Made by a program: the position numbers and the translations under genes
Notes under the pieces: generated by a model
Databases searched by the model: none
What the model was told of the DNA's origin: nothing
What the model saw: the letters and a program-made list of their open reading frames with translations, nothing else
Shown here: positions 10,151-19,543 of the stretch, in pieces
Position numbering within the stretch: the first letter of the stretch is position 1
How the letters are laid out: each line of letters begins with the position of its first letter
Assembly (NCBI RefSeq): GCF_000717335.1
Contig: NZ_JNYZ01000021.1
Span: forward strand, 178,156 to 242,155
Reading direction: 5' to 3'
Source of the DNA: Amycolatopsis jejuensis
GTDB lineage: Bacteria; Actinomycetota; Actinomycetes; Mycobacteriales; Pseudonocardiaceae
Length of the DNA stretch: 64,000 bases

Positions 10151-11827
10151 TCAGCCGATCGTGACGTTGTCGAAGCGTTCGTCGGTGAGCGGGCTGGCCA
10201 CCACACCCTTGACCTTCGGCCCGACGACGATCGCCGGGGTCGGGTACGCGATCGGGATGGCGGGCAGGTACTCCATGATCTTCTTGTTGACTTCCTGGTA
10301 CGCCTTCGCGTGCTGGTCCCCGGCCGGCGAGGCGTCGGCCGCGGCGAGCGCACTGAAGAGGTCCTGGTTCTCGAAGCCGAACTCCGCCTTCTTGCGGCCG
10401 AAGAAGGTGCCGACGAAGTTACCGGCGTCGTTGTAGTCACCGGTCCAGCCGAGCAGGTGGATGTCCTGCTTGCCGAGCTTCTGCACGTCGTCCTTGTAAC
10501 CGCCGTTCCACGGGCGGGCCACCGGTTCGATCGTGACGCCGATGTTCTTCAGGTCCTCGGAGATCGCCGTGAACGTGTCCGCCGGGTTCGGCATGTACGG
10601 ACGGGTGACCTCGGTCGGGTAGTAGAACTTCAGCTTCAGGTCGCTTGCCCCGGCCTGCTTCAGCAGGTCCTTGGCCTTGTTCGGGTCGTACGGGTACTTC
10701 GTGACGTCGTCGGTGTAGCCCGAGATGGCCTTCGGCACGAACTCGGTGGCGACCTCGGAACCCTCGGCCAGCTTCGACTTCACGAACTGCTCGCGGTTGA
10801 TGCCGTAGGCGAGCGCCTGCCGGACCAGCGGGTCCTTCAGCTTCGGGTTGCCCGACTGGTTGATGCCCAGGTACAGCACGTTGAAGGACGGGCGGATGAG
10901 CACCTGCTCGCCTTCGCCCCGCAGCAAGCCGTAGTCGGCGGGCGACGGGAAGTCGTACCCGTTGATGTCCCCGGCCTTGAGCGCCTGCTTGCGCGCGTTG
11001 CCGTCGGGGATCACCTTGAACACGAGCTTGTCGAGCTTGGCCGGGCCGGGCACCGTGCTGGTGTCGTTGCGCACCAGCGTGATCTCGCCCTTGCCCTGGT
11101 CCCAGTTGTCGAACTTGAACGGGCCGGTGCCGGTGACGTGCTTGTTGGCGTACTCGCTGTAGGAGAACGAGTCACCCGAGCGCGTGACCTGGTCGGCGTT
11201 GTACTTCTTGAGCGCGTCCGGGCTCTGCATCGCGAACGACGGCAGCGTGAACGCGGCCGGGAACGCACCCTTGGCCTTGTTCAGGTTGACGACCGCGGTG
11301 TTCGGGTCCTTCGCTTCGCAGCTCTTGTAGACCGGGTCGCCGCCGGTGTCGCCCTCGTTCTTGGCAAAGCCCTCGAAGACGTCGCCGTAGTAGATCATCT
11401 GGCTCTGGGCCGCGGCGCCCTTCATGTTGTACCAGCGGTCGAAGTTGAAGCAGACCGCCTTGGCGTCGAACGCGGTGCCGTCGCTGAACTTCACGCCCTG
11501 CTTGAGGCTGAAGGTCCAGGTCTTGCCGTCGTTGCTGGACTCCCACTTCGTGGCGAGGGACGGCTCCAGCTCCGCGGTGCCCGGCTTGTTCTGGATCAGC
11601 GTGTCCAGCATCTGCCGGGTGATCCGGAAGGTCTCGCCCTCGTCGTTGAAGATGGGGTCGAACATCTTCGGGTTGCCGGTGTTGCCGAAGATCATCGTGC
11701 CACCGGCGCCACCGCCCCCGCCCTCGTCACGCTTCGACTCCGCGCACGCGGAGAGCGAGACCGCGAGCGCGCCGGCGAGCCCGATCAGAGCCGCACGACG
11801 TGTTCGGGTCAGCCGCAAATGCTGCAT
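10151..11827 (-). CDS. dppA: Peptide ABC transporter substrate-binding lipoprotein (SBP family 5)
   Basis: An extracytoplasmic peptide-binding lipoprotein of 558 residues. A twin-basic n-region and hydrophobic core lead to the lipobox LSAC with Cys28, followed by a glycine-rich linker. The mature domain is SBP_bac_5: SLATKWESSNDGKTWTFSLK and GVKFSDGTAFDAKAV are hallmark strands of DppA/OppA-like proteins. It is first in the five-gene importer operon. The 445-bp upstream gap, AT-richer than its surroundings, should hold the operon promoter. The peptide class is not readable from sequence. Confidence 0.92.
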   Translation of the reverse strand: MQHLRLTRTRRAALIGLAGALAVSLSACAESKRDEGGGGGAGGTMIFGNTGNPKMFDPIFNDEGETFRITRQMLDTLIQNKPGTAELEPSLATKWESSNDGKTWTFSLKQGVKFSDGTAFDAKAVCFNFDRWYNMKGAAAQSQMIYYGDVFEGFAKNEGDTGGDPVYKSCEAKDPNTAVVNLNKAKGAFPAAFTLPSFAMQSPDALKKYNADQVTRSGDSFSYSEYANKHVTGTGPFKFDNWDQGKGEITLVRNDTSTVPGPAKLDKLVFKVIPDGNARKQALKAGDINGYDFPSPADYGLLRGEGEQVLIRPSFNVLYLGINQSGNPKLKDPLVRQALAYGINREQFVKSKLAEGSEVATEFVPKAISGYTDDVTKYPYDPNKAKDLLKQAGASDLKLKFYYPTEVTRPYMPNPADTFTAISEDLKNIGVTIEPVARPWNGGYKDDVQKLGKQDIHLLGWTGDYNDAGNFVGTFFGRKKAEFGFENQDLFSALAAADASPAGDQHAKAYQEVNKKIMEYLPAIPIAYPTPAIVVGPKVKGVVASPLTDERFDNVTIG

Positions 11828-12272
11828 CTGGCACCCCTTGGGAATGTTCGGTATCTCGAAATCACCGTCGGCGTCAGTCCGGGAAGACGAGTTCGACCGG
11901 TGTGCTCGCCGACACTAGCGGGAAGTCGGCCCGCGCTTAAGCACGTGAGGTTACGATCGCGCTACGTAAGGCCCAAATTGACCGCAAAGTGTCGGCAATT
12001 GTGCACGCCCCGTAGTATTTTTCGCCGGTTTGGTACGAAGAGTGGCAGTTCGATCACCCGAATGGCCTAGCCTAACGCGAAACCGTTCCGGGTTCCGTGG
12101 ATGTTCCGGACCGATCCGCGATCCCGCCGGAAGGCCGTTGCGCAAGGTTCGGAAGGGCACCGGAAAAGCCCGGAAGTACCTGAAAATTGTGCGGCCAAGA
12201 TTTTGTTCACGGCCCCTTGGCCGCGTTATTTCCCCAGGCCGGTATTCGATGTCGAGTACGGATTCCGGTTGT
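11828..12272. other. 445-bp intergenic region upstream of the peptide importer
   Basis: No credible coding frame was seen on either strand; long frames here are shadows. The stretch 11930-12060 is less GC-rich than its surroundings and contains several TA-rich hexamers suitable for minus-strand promoters of the importer operon. The remainder, about 12090-12270, has no recognised element. Confidence 0.5.
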
Positions 12273-12797
12273 TCAGACCACTGTGCCCGCCGCGCCGCGG
12301 GTGCCGTCCACCGCGAACCAGCCCCGCTCGAAGAGCTGCCAGCGCCGCAACTGCGCGCGCGACGATTCACCGTCCCGGGCGACTGCCCGTTCGAGTCGTT
12401 CCGCGGCAGAACCTCCTGCCACCCAGCACAAGTGCGACAGCCGGGACCGCATCGCCCGCCGTCCGGCCGACACCCCTTCCAGCACCAGCACTTCCGGCAC
12501 CTCGACGGGAACGAGCACGCCCGGCCGCGGGGCGCCCGAGGTCCAGTCCATTCGCCGGTACTCGCCAGGGCGGCCGAGAGCCAGCGGCTGCAGGACGCCT
12601 TCCTCGAGCCGTGGCCACCACGCGACCGGGTCGTCCCAGGTGGCGAAGGCGTCCGTGCTGACCAAGGCCGTACCCGATCCCAGCGCCCGCACGAGATCCG
12701 CGGCGAGCGTGGATTTCCCGGCTCCGGAAGGGCCGTCTACGGCAAGCACCCGAACGCCGCCCAGCCGAGGCGGGGCGGCGAGCAGTGCGGAGATCAG
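12273..12797 (-). CDS. P-loop kinase, uridine kinase-like
   Basis: A small nucleoside/phosphoribulokinase-like ATPase. Walker A is DGPSGAGKSTLAADLV, followed by LVSTDAFATWDDPVAWWPR and VLVLEGVSAGRR, as in uridine-kinase-like proteins. Family-like sequence (LISALLAAPPRLGG) precedes the first conventional start, GTG 12749. The real start may therefore be CTG 12797, which overlaps the upstream DUF2304 stop as CTGA; otherwise the protein begins at 12749 with 158 residues. It is the last gene of the glycan cluster. The substrate is unknown. Confidence 0.75.
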   Translation of the reverse strand: MISALLAAPPRLGGVRVLAVDGPSGAGKSTLAADLVRALGSGTALVSTDAFATWDDPVAWWPRLEEGVLQPLALGRPGEYRRMDWTSGAPRPGVLVPVEVPEVLVLEGVSAGRRAMRSRLSHLCWVAGGSAAERLERAVARDGESSRAQLRRWQLFERGWFAVDGTRGAAGTVV

Positions 12798-13231
12798 CGA
12801 ATGCGTGCGGGGCTCACTTCGGGCAGGCCGTCGACGTCGTCCGGGGCGGACGTGCGCTTCTCCAGGTCGGCGATACGGGCTTCGAGATCCCGTTTGGTGT
12901 CTTCGAGTTCGCAGCGCAGCAAGGCGGTCTCCTCGACCGCCGTCCGCACTTCTTCCTCCAGGTGCCCGACCTCGGTCGACAAATGCAGCGACACCAGCGC
13001 CAGCACCACGCCGGCCAGCAGGAAGACGAAGTTCGACGGTGTCTGCACGCCGGTGATCTTCGCGAGGAACTCCGCGGCCTCCGGGATGACCGCGAGGATC
13101 ACCACGCCCACCGCGACGACGAGCCACACGCCCGCGTACTTCTCCCGAAGCTTCCGGCGCCGCATCATCTCGAGGACGACGAACAGCACCAAGCACGCGA
13201 CGGCGATGCTGAGCACCCGCCAGCCGACCAT
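12794..13231 (-). CDS. DUF2304 membrane protein
   Basis: A protein of 145 residues with three hydrophobic segments (about 5-22, 37-53, 66-83) followed by an acidic coiled coil (HLEEEVRTAVEETALLRCEL). DUF2304 proteins are consistently encoded with GT2 polyprenyl-phosphate sugar transferases, as here: the GT2 gene ends 10 nt upstream. A role as membrane partner of that transferase is an inference from this conserved pairing. Confidence 0.85.
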   Translation of the reverse strand: MVGWRVLSIAVACLVLFVVLEMMRRRKLREKYAGVWLVVAVGVVILAVIPEAAEFLAKITGVQTPSNFVFLLAGVVLALVSLHLSTEVGHLEEEVRTAVEETALLRCELEDTKRDLEARIADLEKRTSAPDDVDGLPEVSPARIR

Positions 13232-13241
13232 GGAAACCCCC

Positions 13242-13997
13242 TTACGCTGCGTCGGACGAATCGACGGACGGACGGCGGCGGACGAGCGCGAGCAGCAGCG
13301 CGAGCCCGGCCCGGCTGAGGTACACGGCCGATTTCACCGGCGAATGACTGGGCGTGCCGGTGGTGCGCTCCCGCATCACCACCGGGGTTTCGGCAATCGT
13401 GAGGTTGGCGCGGATCGCCATCACCAGCGCCTCCACCGTGTCGCCGAGGTACTCGGCCGGGTAGTAGGAAGCGAACAGCTTGATCGCGCGCGGGCCCATG
13501 GCCTTGAAACCCGACGTGACGTCCGTGATCCGGTGCCCGGCCAGCCGCGAGAACACGAGCGAGAGCGCAACCATCGCGTACTTGCGTGGCCCGACCGCCC
13601 GGTAGGCGCCCTTGCCGGCGAACCGGGAGCCCATTGCGATGTCGGCGCCGTCGTCCAGCAGCGCGAGCAGCGCGCCGACCTCCTCCGGGTCGTGCTGGCC
13701 GTCGGAGTCGACCTGCACCACGACGTCGTACCCACGGGCGGCCGCGTAGCGGAACCCGGTGCGCATGGCACCGCCGACGCCGAGGTTGACCGAGAGCCGC
13801 GCGACCTGGGCGCCGGCCGCGCGGGCCAGCTGCGCCGTCTGATCGACCGAACCGTCGTCGACCACGAGGATGTCCGTACCCGGCAAAGCGTCCTTGACCT
13901 GGGAGATGACAGCAGCGACGCTGGCTTGCTCGTTCAGCGCCGGCATCACGATCAGGACCCGTCGGGTGCGCACGGAGGTGGCGGACACGGCGATCAC
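13242..13997 (-). CDS. Family 2 glycosyltransferase (polyprenyl-phosphate sugar transferase-like)
   Basis: A GT-A enzyme of 251 residues resembling dolichyl/polyprenyl-phosphate mannose or glucose synthases. It has the nucleotide-binding start VLIVMPALNEQASVAAVI, ILVVDDGSVDQTAQLARAAG, and the metal-binding DSDGQHDPEE near residue 100. The GSRFAGKGAYRAVGPRKYA segment belongs to the acceptor region. No membrane anchor is present; the adjacent DUF2304 protein may supply membrane association. It likely transfers a sugar onto a lipid carrier for the neighbouring glycan pathway. Confidence 0.88.
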   Translation of the reverse strand: MIAVSATSVRTRRVLIVMPALNEQASVAAVISQVKDALPGTDILVVDDGSVDQTAQLARAAGAQVARLSVNLGVGGAMRTGFRYAAARGYDVVVQVDSDGQHDPEEVGALLALLDDGADIAMGSRFAGKGAYRAVGPRKYAMVALSLVFSRLAGHRITDVTSGFKAMGPRAIKLFASYYPAEYLGDTVEALVMAIRANLTIAETPVVMRERTTGTPSHSPVKSAVYLSRAGLALLLALVRRRPSVDSSDAA

Positions 13998-14006
13998 TCT
14001 AACTTC

Positions 14007-15974
14007 TCACTGCCCGTGAGGACGTTCGGACCCGGGCGACGCGCCTGCCGCGACCACATCCTGCTGGCCCTCGATCTCGTAAATGGTGGCTCCCGCGTTG
14101 CGGAACACCTCGCGGAACTGCGGGCCAGCGGTGACCCGCACCACGCCTGCCGACGGCCACGCATCCGGGGTCGCCTTGCCCACACCCTTGATGACGTACC
14201 GCACCTGCAGGTCGGTGAGGTCCTTGCGGACCTGGGGAAGCTTGTCGATGTTGTCCAGCTGCGCGCTGAGGTACTCGGCCTTCGTGCCGTGGTCGGCGCC
14301 GTAGAACGTCCACTCCACCGGCGTGACGCCGGACAGCGCATACATCCACACCGAACCGTCGGACTTGTCGTTCATCACCCGCTCACCCGGCTTCGTGTGC
14401 TCGGCCAGCCACGCATAGGCGGCCTCCTCGTCTTTGGAGACGGTCGGGCCGTCGCCGTAGTTCATCCCGAGGACCGAACTGTTACGGCCGACATAGCCAC
14501 CCCGGCTCAGCCCGCCGACGACCAGGCCGATCAGCACCGCGGCGACCAGGGTGAGCGCGGCCGGCTGCAGTTTGACCCGGCCTGCCGCCTTGCCCGCGAG
14601 CCAGCCCGCGCCGGTGTGCAGGAACTCGCCGAACGCCACCGCACCGGCCAGCGGCACGAGGGCCGCGATCCGCCAGTGGTCGTTGTAGAAGATGCCGGTG
14701 AGAGTGTGGATCAGCGGCGTTTCCAGCGACACGGTGAACGCGAACAGCCCGCCGAAGATGACGTACGCGGCGACCATCCACACCATCCGGCGATGCCGGA
14801 CCATCAGCACGATGCCGATGAGCGCCGGAACGCCGATCCACCACTGCGGGAACTCGGCCATCGGGGAGAACGTGATCGCCTCGCCGAGCCCGCCGGAGAC
14901 GGTGGCCTCCGACGCCCAGAACGCGCTCGTGACGCCACCCACGTTGTACAGCGACGGCAGCACCAGCGGCACGCCGAGCACGATGGCCAGCCCGACCGTG
15001 GCGACGAGCGACGGCATGCTGCGCCGCCATTCGATTTTCTCGAACCGGAACAGCACCGCGGCCAGGATCAGCAGGAAGTACACCGCGATGACGAACACGA
15101 TGCTGGTGTGCAGGCCGGTGAGCCCGGCAACGCCGACGCCGATCGCGACCGGACCGGCAATACCGTTGGGGCGCAACAGATACCGCGCGATCGCGAGCAT
15201 CGCGGGGATCATCGCCACGCCGGCGACGTAGGGCCACAGCGGGCCGCGGTACAGCGAGTCGTACGGGAAGGCGGTGAACCACGTGGTGACCGCGGCGGCG
15301 GCGGCCGTGCCCAGCGGCGGCATCCGCCAGGAGTGACACAGCGCGGCGACGCCGAGCGGCACGGTGAGGATGACCGCGAGCGCGGCGAGGTTCAGCGTCG
15401 GCATCATGGTGAGGCCGCCCTTGCCGAACACGAGCGCCAGCAACGCGTGATAGGTGTCGGGGTAGAAGTAGTTCGTCTGGTTCGGCAGGTTCGCGATGGT
15501 GCCCACAGTGGACGGACGCGCGTCGCCGTGTTCAGCGATCCAGCGCACCAGGTTGCCGTGGAACGGCGCATCCCAGCCCTGTTGCACGCGGTCGATCCCG
15601 TTGCTGCCACGCAGGAACGTGACCGTGCCCACGGCCATGCCGATGAGCACGCCGAGCCCGATCAGCACGTGGTCGCGTACCGAACGGGTGACGGGTTCCT
15701 CCCCGGCCGTCCACTCCGGGCGACGGCGCCGGGTGTAGCGGCGGACCGCGTAGCCGAGGCCGAACCCGACGGCGGACAGCAGCACCGTCCACAGTGCCAC
15801 GTCGAGCAGGTTCCACCGGATCCCGAAGCCACCGAGGACCGGCACGCCGAGCGCCACGATCCCGAAGGTGAGCAACGGCCCGGCCGCCGCGAGCGTCCAG
15901 CCCCGAAGGCCGACCGCAGCGCCGAACACCAGGCCAGGCACCCAGAAGGCGAGCAAGATCAGTACTACGTTCAT
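14007..15974 (-). CDS. Large polytopic membrane protein (DUF6541-like)
   Basis: A 655-residue protein with about 13-14 hydrophobic helices and a soluble C-terminal part from about residue 500. The loop QGWDAPFHGNLVRWIAEHGD with NQTNYFYPDTYHALLALV resembles GT-C type membrane glycosyltransferases and the DUF6541 group. It starts ATG 15974 and lies 9 nt before the GT2 gene. The cluster context suggests transfer of a lipid-linked sugar outside the membrane, but catalytic residues cannot be assigned. Confidence 0.78.
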   Translation of the reverse strand: MNVVLILLAFWVPGLVFGAAVGLRGWTLAAAGPLLTFGIVALGVPVLGGFGIRWNLLDVALWTVLLSAVGFGLGYAVRRYTRRRRPEWTAGEEPVTRSVRDHVLIGLGVLIGMAVGTVTFLRGSNGIDRVQQGWDAPFHGNLVRWIAEHGDARPSTVGTIANLPNQTNYFYPDTYHALLALVFGKGGLTMMPTLNLAALAVILTVPLGVAALCHSWRMPPLGTAAAAAVTTWFTAFPYDSLYRGPLWPYVAGVAMIPAMLAIARYLLRPNGIAGPVAIGVGVAGLTGLHTSIVFVIAVYFLLILAAVLFRFEKIEWRRSMPSLVATVGLAIVLGVPLVLPSLYNVGGVTSAFWASEATVSGGLGEAITFSPMAEFPQWWIGVPALIGIVLMVRHRRMVWMVAAYVIFGGLFAFTVSLETPLIHTLTGIFYNDHWRIAALVPLAGAVAFGEFLHTGAGWLAGKAAGRVKLQPAALTLVAAVLIGLVVGGLSRGGYVGRNSSVLGMNYGDGPTVSKDEEAAYAWLAEHTKPGERVMNDKSDGSVWMYALSGVTPVEWTFYGADHGTKAEYLSAQLDNIDKLPQVRKDLTDLQVRYVIKGVGKATPDAWPSAGVVRVTAGPQFREVFRNAGATIYEIEGQQDVVAAGASPGSERPHGQ

Positions 15975-16044
15975 CGGATTCGCTGTCCAACCCTCACCGG
16001 TACTCCGCGCCGACCGTCTCGGCTCGACCCGGAACGCACATTAC

Positions 16045-17337
16045 TCAGACGTCCGATGCACCCGGCACGTTGCCCGGTTTCCGCACCACGAAGGCCAGCG
16101 CGGCCACCAGCCCGACGGTGGGTCCGACGGCCAGCCCGAGCACCGCACGCAGCACCGGATCCCCGGGTACGAGCAGCAGCACGAGCGCGGTGGACACCGC
16201 CACCACGGCCCAGGTGGCGAGCACCTTGTTCGCCTGCGTCCGCGCCACGAGCACCGCGGTCATCAGCTGCAGCGCGGTGAGCAGCACCGCACCCCACACC
16301 ATCCCGGCCACCCACCAGCCCTGCGCGCCCGCGTACTTCGCGCCGAACAGCAGCTGCACCAGCCACGGGCCGATGAGGAGGCCGACCACCGTTCCGACGA
16401 CCCCGACCACAATTGTGCCGAGCGTACCGAGAGCAATCAGGCGGCGGAGGCGGTGCATTCCGTCCTCGCTGCCGGACATCCGCACCACCGTGGGTACCGC
16501 AAGCGCTTGCAGCGGCGTGAGCAGCAGCAACGGCACCCGGGAGACCTGCAGGGTCGCGAAGAGCACGCCCATCCGCACCTCGTCGCCACCCGGCGCGAGG
16601 AGGTTGACCAGCGCCGGGTAGCCGGTGATGACGCTGGCGGTGAGCCCCGCGCCGAGCATCAGCAGCAGCATGCGGGACGTGACCGGGTGCCAGCCCTCGC
16701 CGTCGGCCTTCGGGTCCACCAGCGCGCGGGCCGGACGCAAGAACAGCAGCCAGGCGAAGGAACCCGCCGCCGCGGCGATCGCGAGCGCGGTCATCCCGGT
16801 GAACCCGGCGACCACCACGAGCCCGAGCAGCACCGCGCGGGCAACGGCTTCCGCGACCACGAGCCAGGAGTACGGCTTGATCGCGTTGTGCCCGACCAGC
16901 AGGCCACGGGTGGCGAACTGACAGGCGAACGCGATGCCGCCGCACAGCGTGATCACGCCGAGCTCCGGACGTCCGCCGTAGAGCCGGTCGGCAAGCACCG
17001 GCACGGCGAGCGTGATCGCCGCGACCAGCGCAACGCACACCATGCCGACGACGAGCGCACGCAAGGCGGGCTTGCCCACCCGGCCACCGTCCACCTCGGC
17101 GACGGCGGACTGCCGGGACAGCTCCTGCTCCAGCGGCGAGAGCGCGCTGCCGAGACCCATCAGGATGCCCCAGAACGACGCGAACACCGCGTTGTCGACC
17201 GGGCCGAGCAGGCGCGGGGTCAGGAACGAGAAGACGTACCCGAGAGCGATGGCGACCAGCAGGAAAATGCCGATCCGCCCGGCCGAGCGGCCCGTTTCGC
17301 GGGCCAGCGACGGCTGTCCTTCCTCGGTCACCCTCAT
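16045..17337 (-). CDS. Polysaccharide flippase/MATE-like membrane protein (Wzx-type)
   Basis: A protein of 430 residues with about 12 helices of the MOP/polysaccharide-biosynthesis superfamily. The N-terminal part holds GYVFSFLTPRLLGPVDNAVF and later GPWLVQLLFGAKYAGAQGW, typical of O-antigen-flippase-like proteins. ATG 17337 overlaps the stop of the upstream GT2 gene as ATGA, so the two are co-translated. It probably moves a lipid-linked glycan across the membrane. Confidence 0.85.
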   Translation of the reverse strand: MRVTEEGQPSLARETGRSAGRIGIFLLVAIALGYVFSFLTPRLLGPVDNAVFASFWGILMGLGSALSPLEQELSRQSAVAEVDGGRVGKPALRALVVGMVCVALVAAITLAVPVLADRLYGGRPELGVITLCGGIAFACQFATRGLLVGHNAIKPYSWLVVAEAVARAVLLGLVVVAGFTGMTALAIAAAAGSFAWLLFLRPARALVDPKADGEGWHPVTSRMLLLMLGAGLTASVITGYPALVNLLAPGGDEVRMGVLFATLQVSRVPLLLLTPLQALAVPTVVRMSGSEDGMHRLRRLIALGTLGTIVVGVVGTVVGLLIGPWLVQLLFGAKYAGAQGWWVAGMVWGAVLLTALQLMTAVLVARTQANKVLATWAVVAVSTALVLLLVPGDPVLRAVLGLAVGPTVGLVAALAFVVRKPGNVPGASDV

Positions 17338-18359
17338 CGGCCAGACCGGCGACGGCGGGCACGCAGCGCGAAGGCCAGCCCACGGACCGCACCTGCGCCG
17401 AATCCGGCACCGAAGACCGGGGCGAGCAGAGCCACCGCACGAGCCTCCGCTTTGGTGGCACCGAACCGCGTCACCGCGGCGCCCGCGGCCGCCGAACCCG
17501 CCGCAGCAAGCGCAACGGCCGTTTTCGGGCGGCGAGCAGCCAATCCCAGCCCGAGGGCGCCGACCGCGAAGGCGGCGAACAGACCGTTACGCGCGGGTCC
17601 GGGCGAAGCGAGGTACGAATCGACGAACGTGGTGCCACGGAAGTAGGCCTGGGCAGCGAACTTCCGGAACGAATCGCGCCCGTGGTAGGTCGCGGACAGT
17701 TGCGGGGCAAGGAAAATCCGGTGCCGTTCGGCAATCCAGCGCAGCACGCCGGTGTCGTCGCTCGCGAACCGCGAATCCTCGAACAGCGATTCGAATGCGG
17801 CACTCGCCTGTTCGAGTACTTCCCGCGGGGCGGAAAAGAAACCGGTGCCTTTCGGGAAGACGTCGAATTCCTCGATCCCGAACGACATCAGCCGCGGATT
17901 CGCGCAGTACCGGCGCCACGGGATTTTCACCAGCCCGGCCATGAAGCCCGCGTAAGGATTGTGTTCGGACGCGACGTTCACGTGCCCGTTCCACACCGTC
18001 CGTTCGGGGTGATCGACGAGCTGGTCGCGCAGGAACACGAGGCTGCCCGGATCGACGATCACGCGGCTGTCCAGCAGCAGCACCTGCTGCCCGGACGCCT
18101 TGGCCAGCCCGGCGCGGCGGGCTTCGAACCGGCCGCTGTTCGGCTGGGTCAGCACCGTGATGCCGTGCCGTCGCTGCAGGTCGGCGAGGCGTTCGGGAGT
18201 GGCGTCCGTGCTGCCGTCGTCGACCACCACGATCTCCGCCGGCCAGCACGCGGCCTCGGCGGCGGCGATCAGCGCGCCCACGCTGTGGTCGATCCAGTCC
18301 TGTTCGTTGCAGACCGGAATCACGACGCTGAGCGACGGGAGGAGCGGGTTCGCACTCAC
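17334..18359 (-). CDS. Family 2 glycosyltransferase with C-terminal hydrophobic region
   Basis: A protein of 341 residues. The GT-A domain occupies residues 8-250: LSVVIPVCNEQDWIDHSV, EIVVVDDGSTDATPERL, and LLLDSRVIVDPGS as the DxD-equivalent. The remainder is alanine-rich and hydrophobic, with likely two membrane segments. It heads the minus-strand glycan operon and overlaps the flippase gene. It is divergent from the WecB-like epimerase, 85 bp away. Donor and acceptor are unknown. Confidence 0.87.
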   Translation of the reverse strand: MSANPLLPSLSVVIPVCNEQDWIDHSVGALIAAAEAACWPAEIVVVDDGSTDATPERLADLQRRHGITVLTQPNSGRFEARRAGLAKASGQQVLLLDSRVIVDPGSLVFLRDQLVDHPERTVWNGHVNVASEHNPYAGFMAGLVKIPWRRYCANPRLMSFGIEEFDVFPKGTGFFSAPREVLEQASAAFESLFEDSRFASDDTGVLRWIAERHRIFLAPQLSATYHGRDSFRKFAAQAYFRGTTFVDSYLASPGPARNGLFAAFAVGALGLGLAARRPKTAVALAAAGSAAAGAAVTRFGATKAEARAVALLAPVFGAGFGAGAVRGLAFALRARRRRSGR

Positions 18360-18444
18360 GCGGCGAGGCTACCCTGTGCCGGGGTGGCGGGGGTGTTCAG
18401 TATCCTGGCGCCACCGCACCCCCGAACGGAAATGGGTATCCCCG

Positions 18445-19542
18445 GTGATTTCCTTCATTCTCGGCACCACCGCGGAACTGATCAAGATCGCCCCGGTGTA
18501 CCACCGGATCGCCGAACGCGGAATGCGGCCGAAGATCTGGTTCACCGCACAGCACGTGGACGAGGTCGCCGACGTGCTGTCGGATCTGCGGATGCCGGAA
18601 CCCGACCTGTGGTTCGTGCCGCGGGACAAGGCGCACAACCTCGAATCGCCCGCGCAGGTGCCGGGCTGGGCGGCGCAGGTGCTGCGCACCGCGTGGAGCC
18701 GCCGCGCCGAACTGCGCGCCGCGCTCACCGAGGACGGCCGCCCGCCGCTGGTGCTGGTGCACGGCGACACGTTCACCACGCCGTACGGGGCGCTGATCGG
18801 CAAGCGGATACTGAAGGCGCGCGTCGGGCACGTCGAGGCGGGGGCGCGGTCGGGCAGCATCCTGTCGCCGCTGCCGGAGGAGCTGAACCGCAAGATCGCG
18901 GCGAAGATCGTCGACCTGCACTTCGCGCCCACCGAGCGTGAGGTGGACAACCTCCGCAACGCCCGCGGCGTGATCGTGGACACCGGCGCGAACACGGCAA
19001 TCGACGCCATGCGGCTGGCCATCGACCAGCCGCTGGACGTGCCGGACCTGCCGGAGAAGTTCGGGCTGGCGACGCTGCACCGGTTCGAGCTGGTGTCGCG
19101 CGCGGAGAAGTACCGCGAGGTGCTCGAAATCCTGCGCGAGCAGAGCCGGAAGATGCCGATCCTGTACATGGCGGGCGCGCCGGAGCGGGAGAAGATCCGC
19201 TCACTGGGTCTGGACAACCTGTTCGACGACCGGTTCATCGCGCAGCCGAAGATGCGGTACCTGAAGTTCCTGCCGCTGGTGGCGCGCGCGGAGTACGTGG
19301 TCACCGACTCGGGCGGGCTTTCGGCCGAGTGCTACTACCTCGGCCTGCCCTGCGCGGTACACCGCGAGCGCACGGAAACCCCGCAGCATCTCGGCGAAAC
19401 CGTGGTACTCACCGAAATGCGCGGGGACAAACTGCAGAACTTCCTGGACACGTACCAGAACCGGCACGGCGAGTCCTGGATGGAGAAGTACCACCCGTCG
19501 GACATCATCGTGAACTCGCTGGCACAGCTGGGGTATTGCTGA
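18445..19542 (+). CDS. UDP-N-acetylglucosamine 2-epimerase-like (WecB/TagA type) protein
   Basis: A GT-B-fold enzyme of about 365 residues in the non-hydrolysing UDP-GlcNAc 2-epimerase superfamily. Features are the start ISFILGTTAELIKIAPVYHR, LVLVHGDTFTTPYGALIG, the HVEAGARSG motif near residue 130, and SGGLSAECYYLGLPCAVHRE near 300. The family interconverts UDP-GlcNAc and UDP-ManNAc; divergence in the LVHGDT region leaves exact chemistry open. GTG 18445 is chosen because sequence upstream shows no family similarity. It is divergent from the glycan operon and probably supplies its precursor. Its stop lies 1 nt from recR, which is convergent. Confidence 0.83.
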   Translation: MISFILGTTAELIKIAPVYHRIAERGMRPKIWFTAQHVDEVADVLSDLRMPEPDLWFVPRDKAHNLESPAQVPGWAAQVLRTAWSRRAELRAALTEDGRPPLVLVHGDTFTTPYGALIGKRILKARVGHVEAGARSGSILSPLPEELNRKIAAKIVDLHFAPTEREVDNLRNARGVIVDTGANTAIDAMRLAIDQPLDVPDLPEKFGLATLHRFELVSRAEKYREVLEILREQSRKMPILYMAGAPEREKIRSLGLDNLFDDRFIAQPKMRYLKFLPLVARAEYVVTDSGGLSAECYYLGLPCAVHRERTETPQHLGETVVLTEMRGDKLQNFLDTYQNRHGESWMEKYHPSDIIVNSLAQLGYC

Positions 19543-19543
19543 C

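Noticed and set aside
10076..12070. Plus-strand 664-codon frame over the peptide-binding protein
   Set aside because: Antisense of the SBP family 5 lipoprotein, which has a clear lipobox and family motifs on the minus strand.
12030..16280. Plus-strand open frame of 1416 codons across the glycan cluster
   Set aside because: It is the antisense of at least four well-recognised minus-strand genes, is Arg/His/Pro/Gln-rich, and shows no domain; long antisense frames are expected at this GC.
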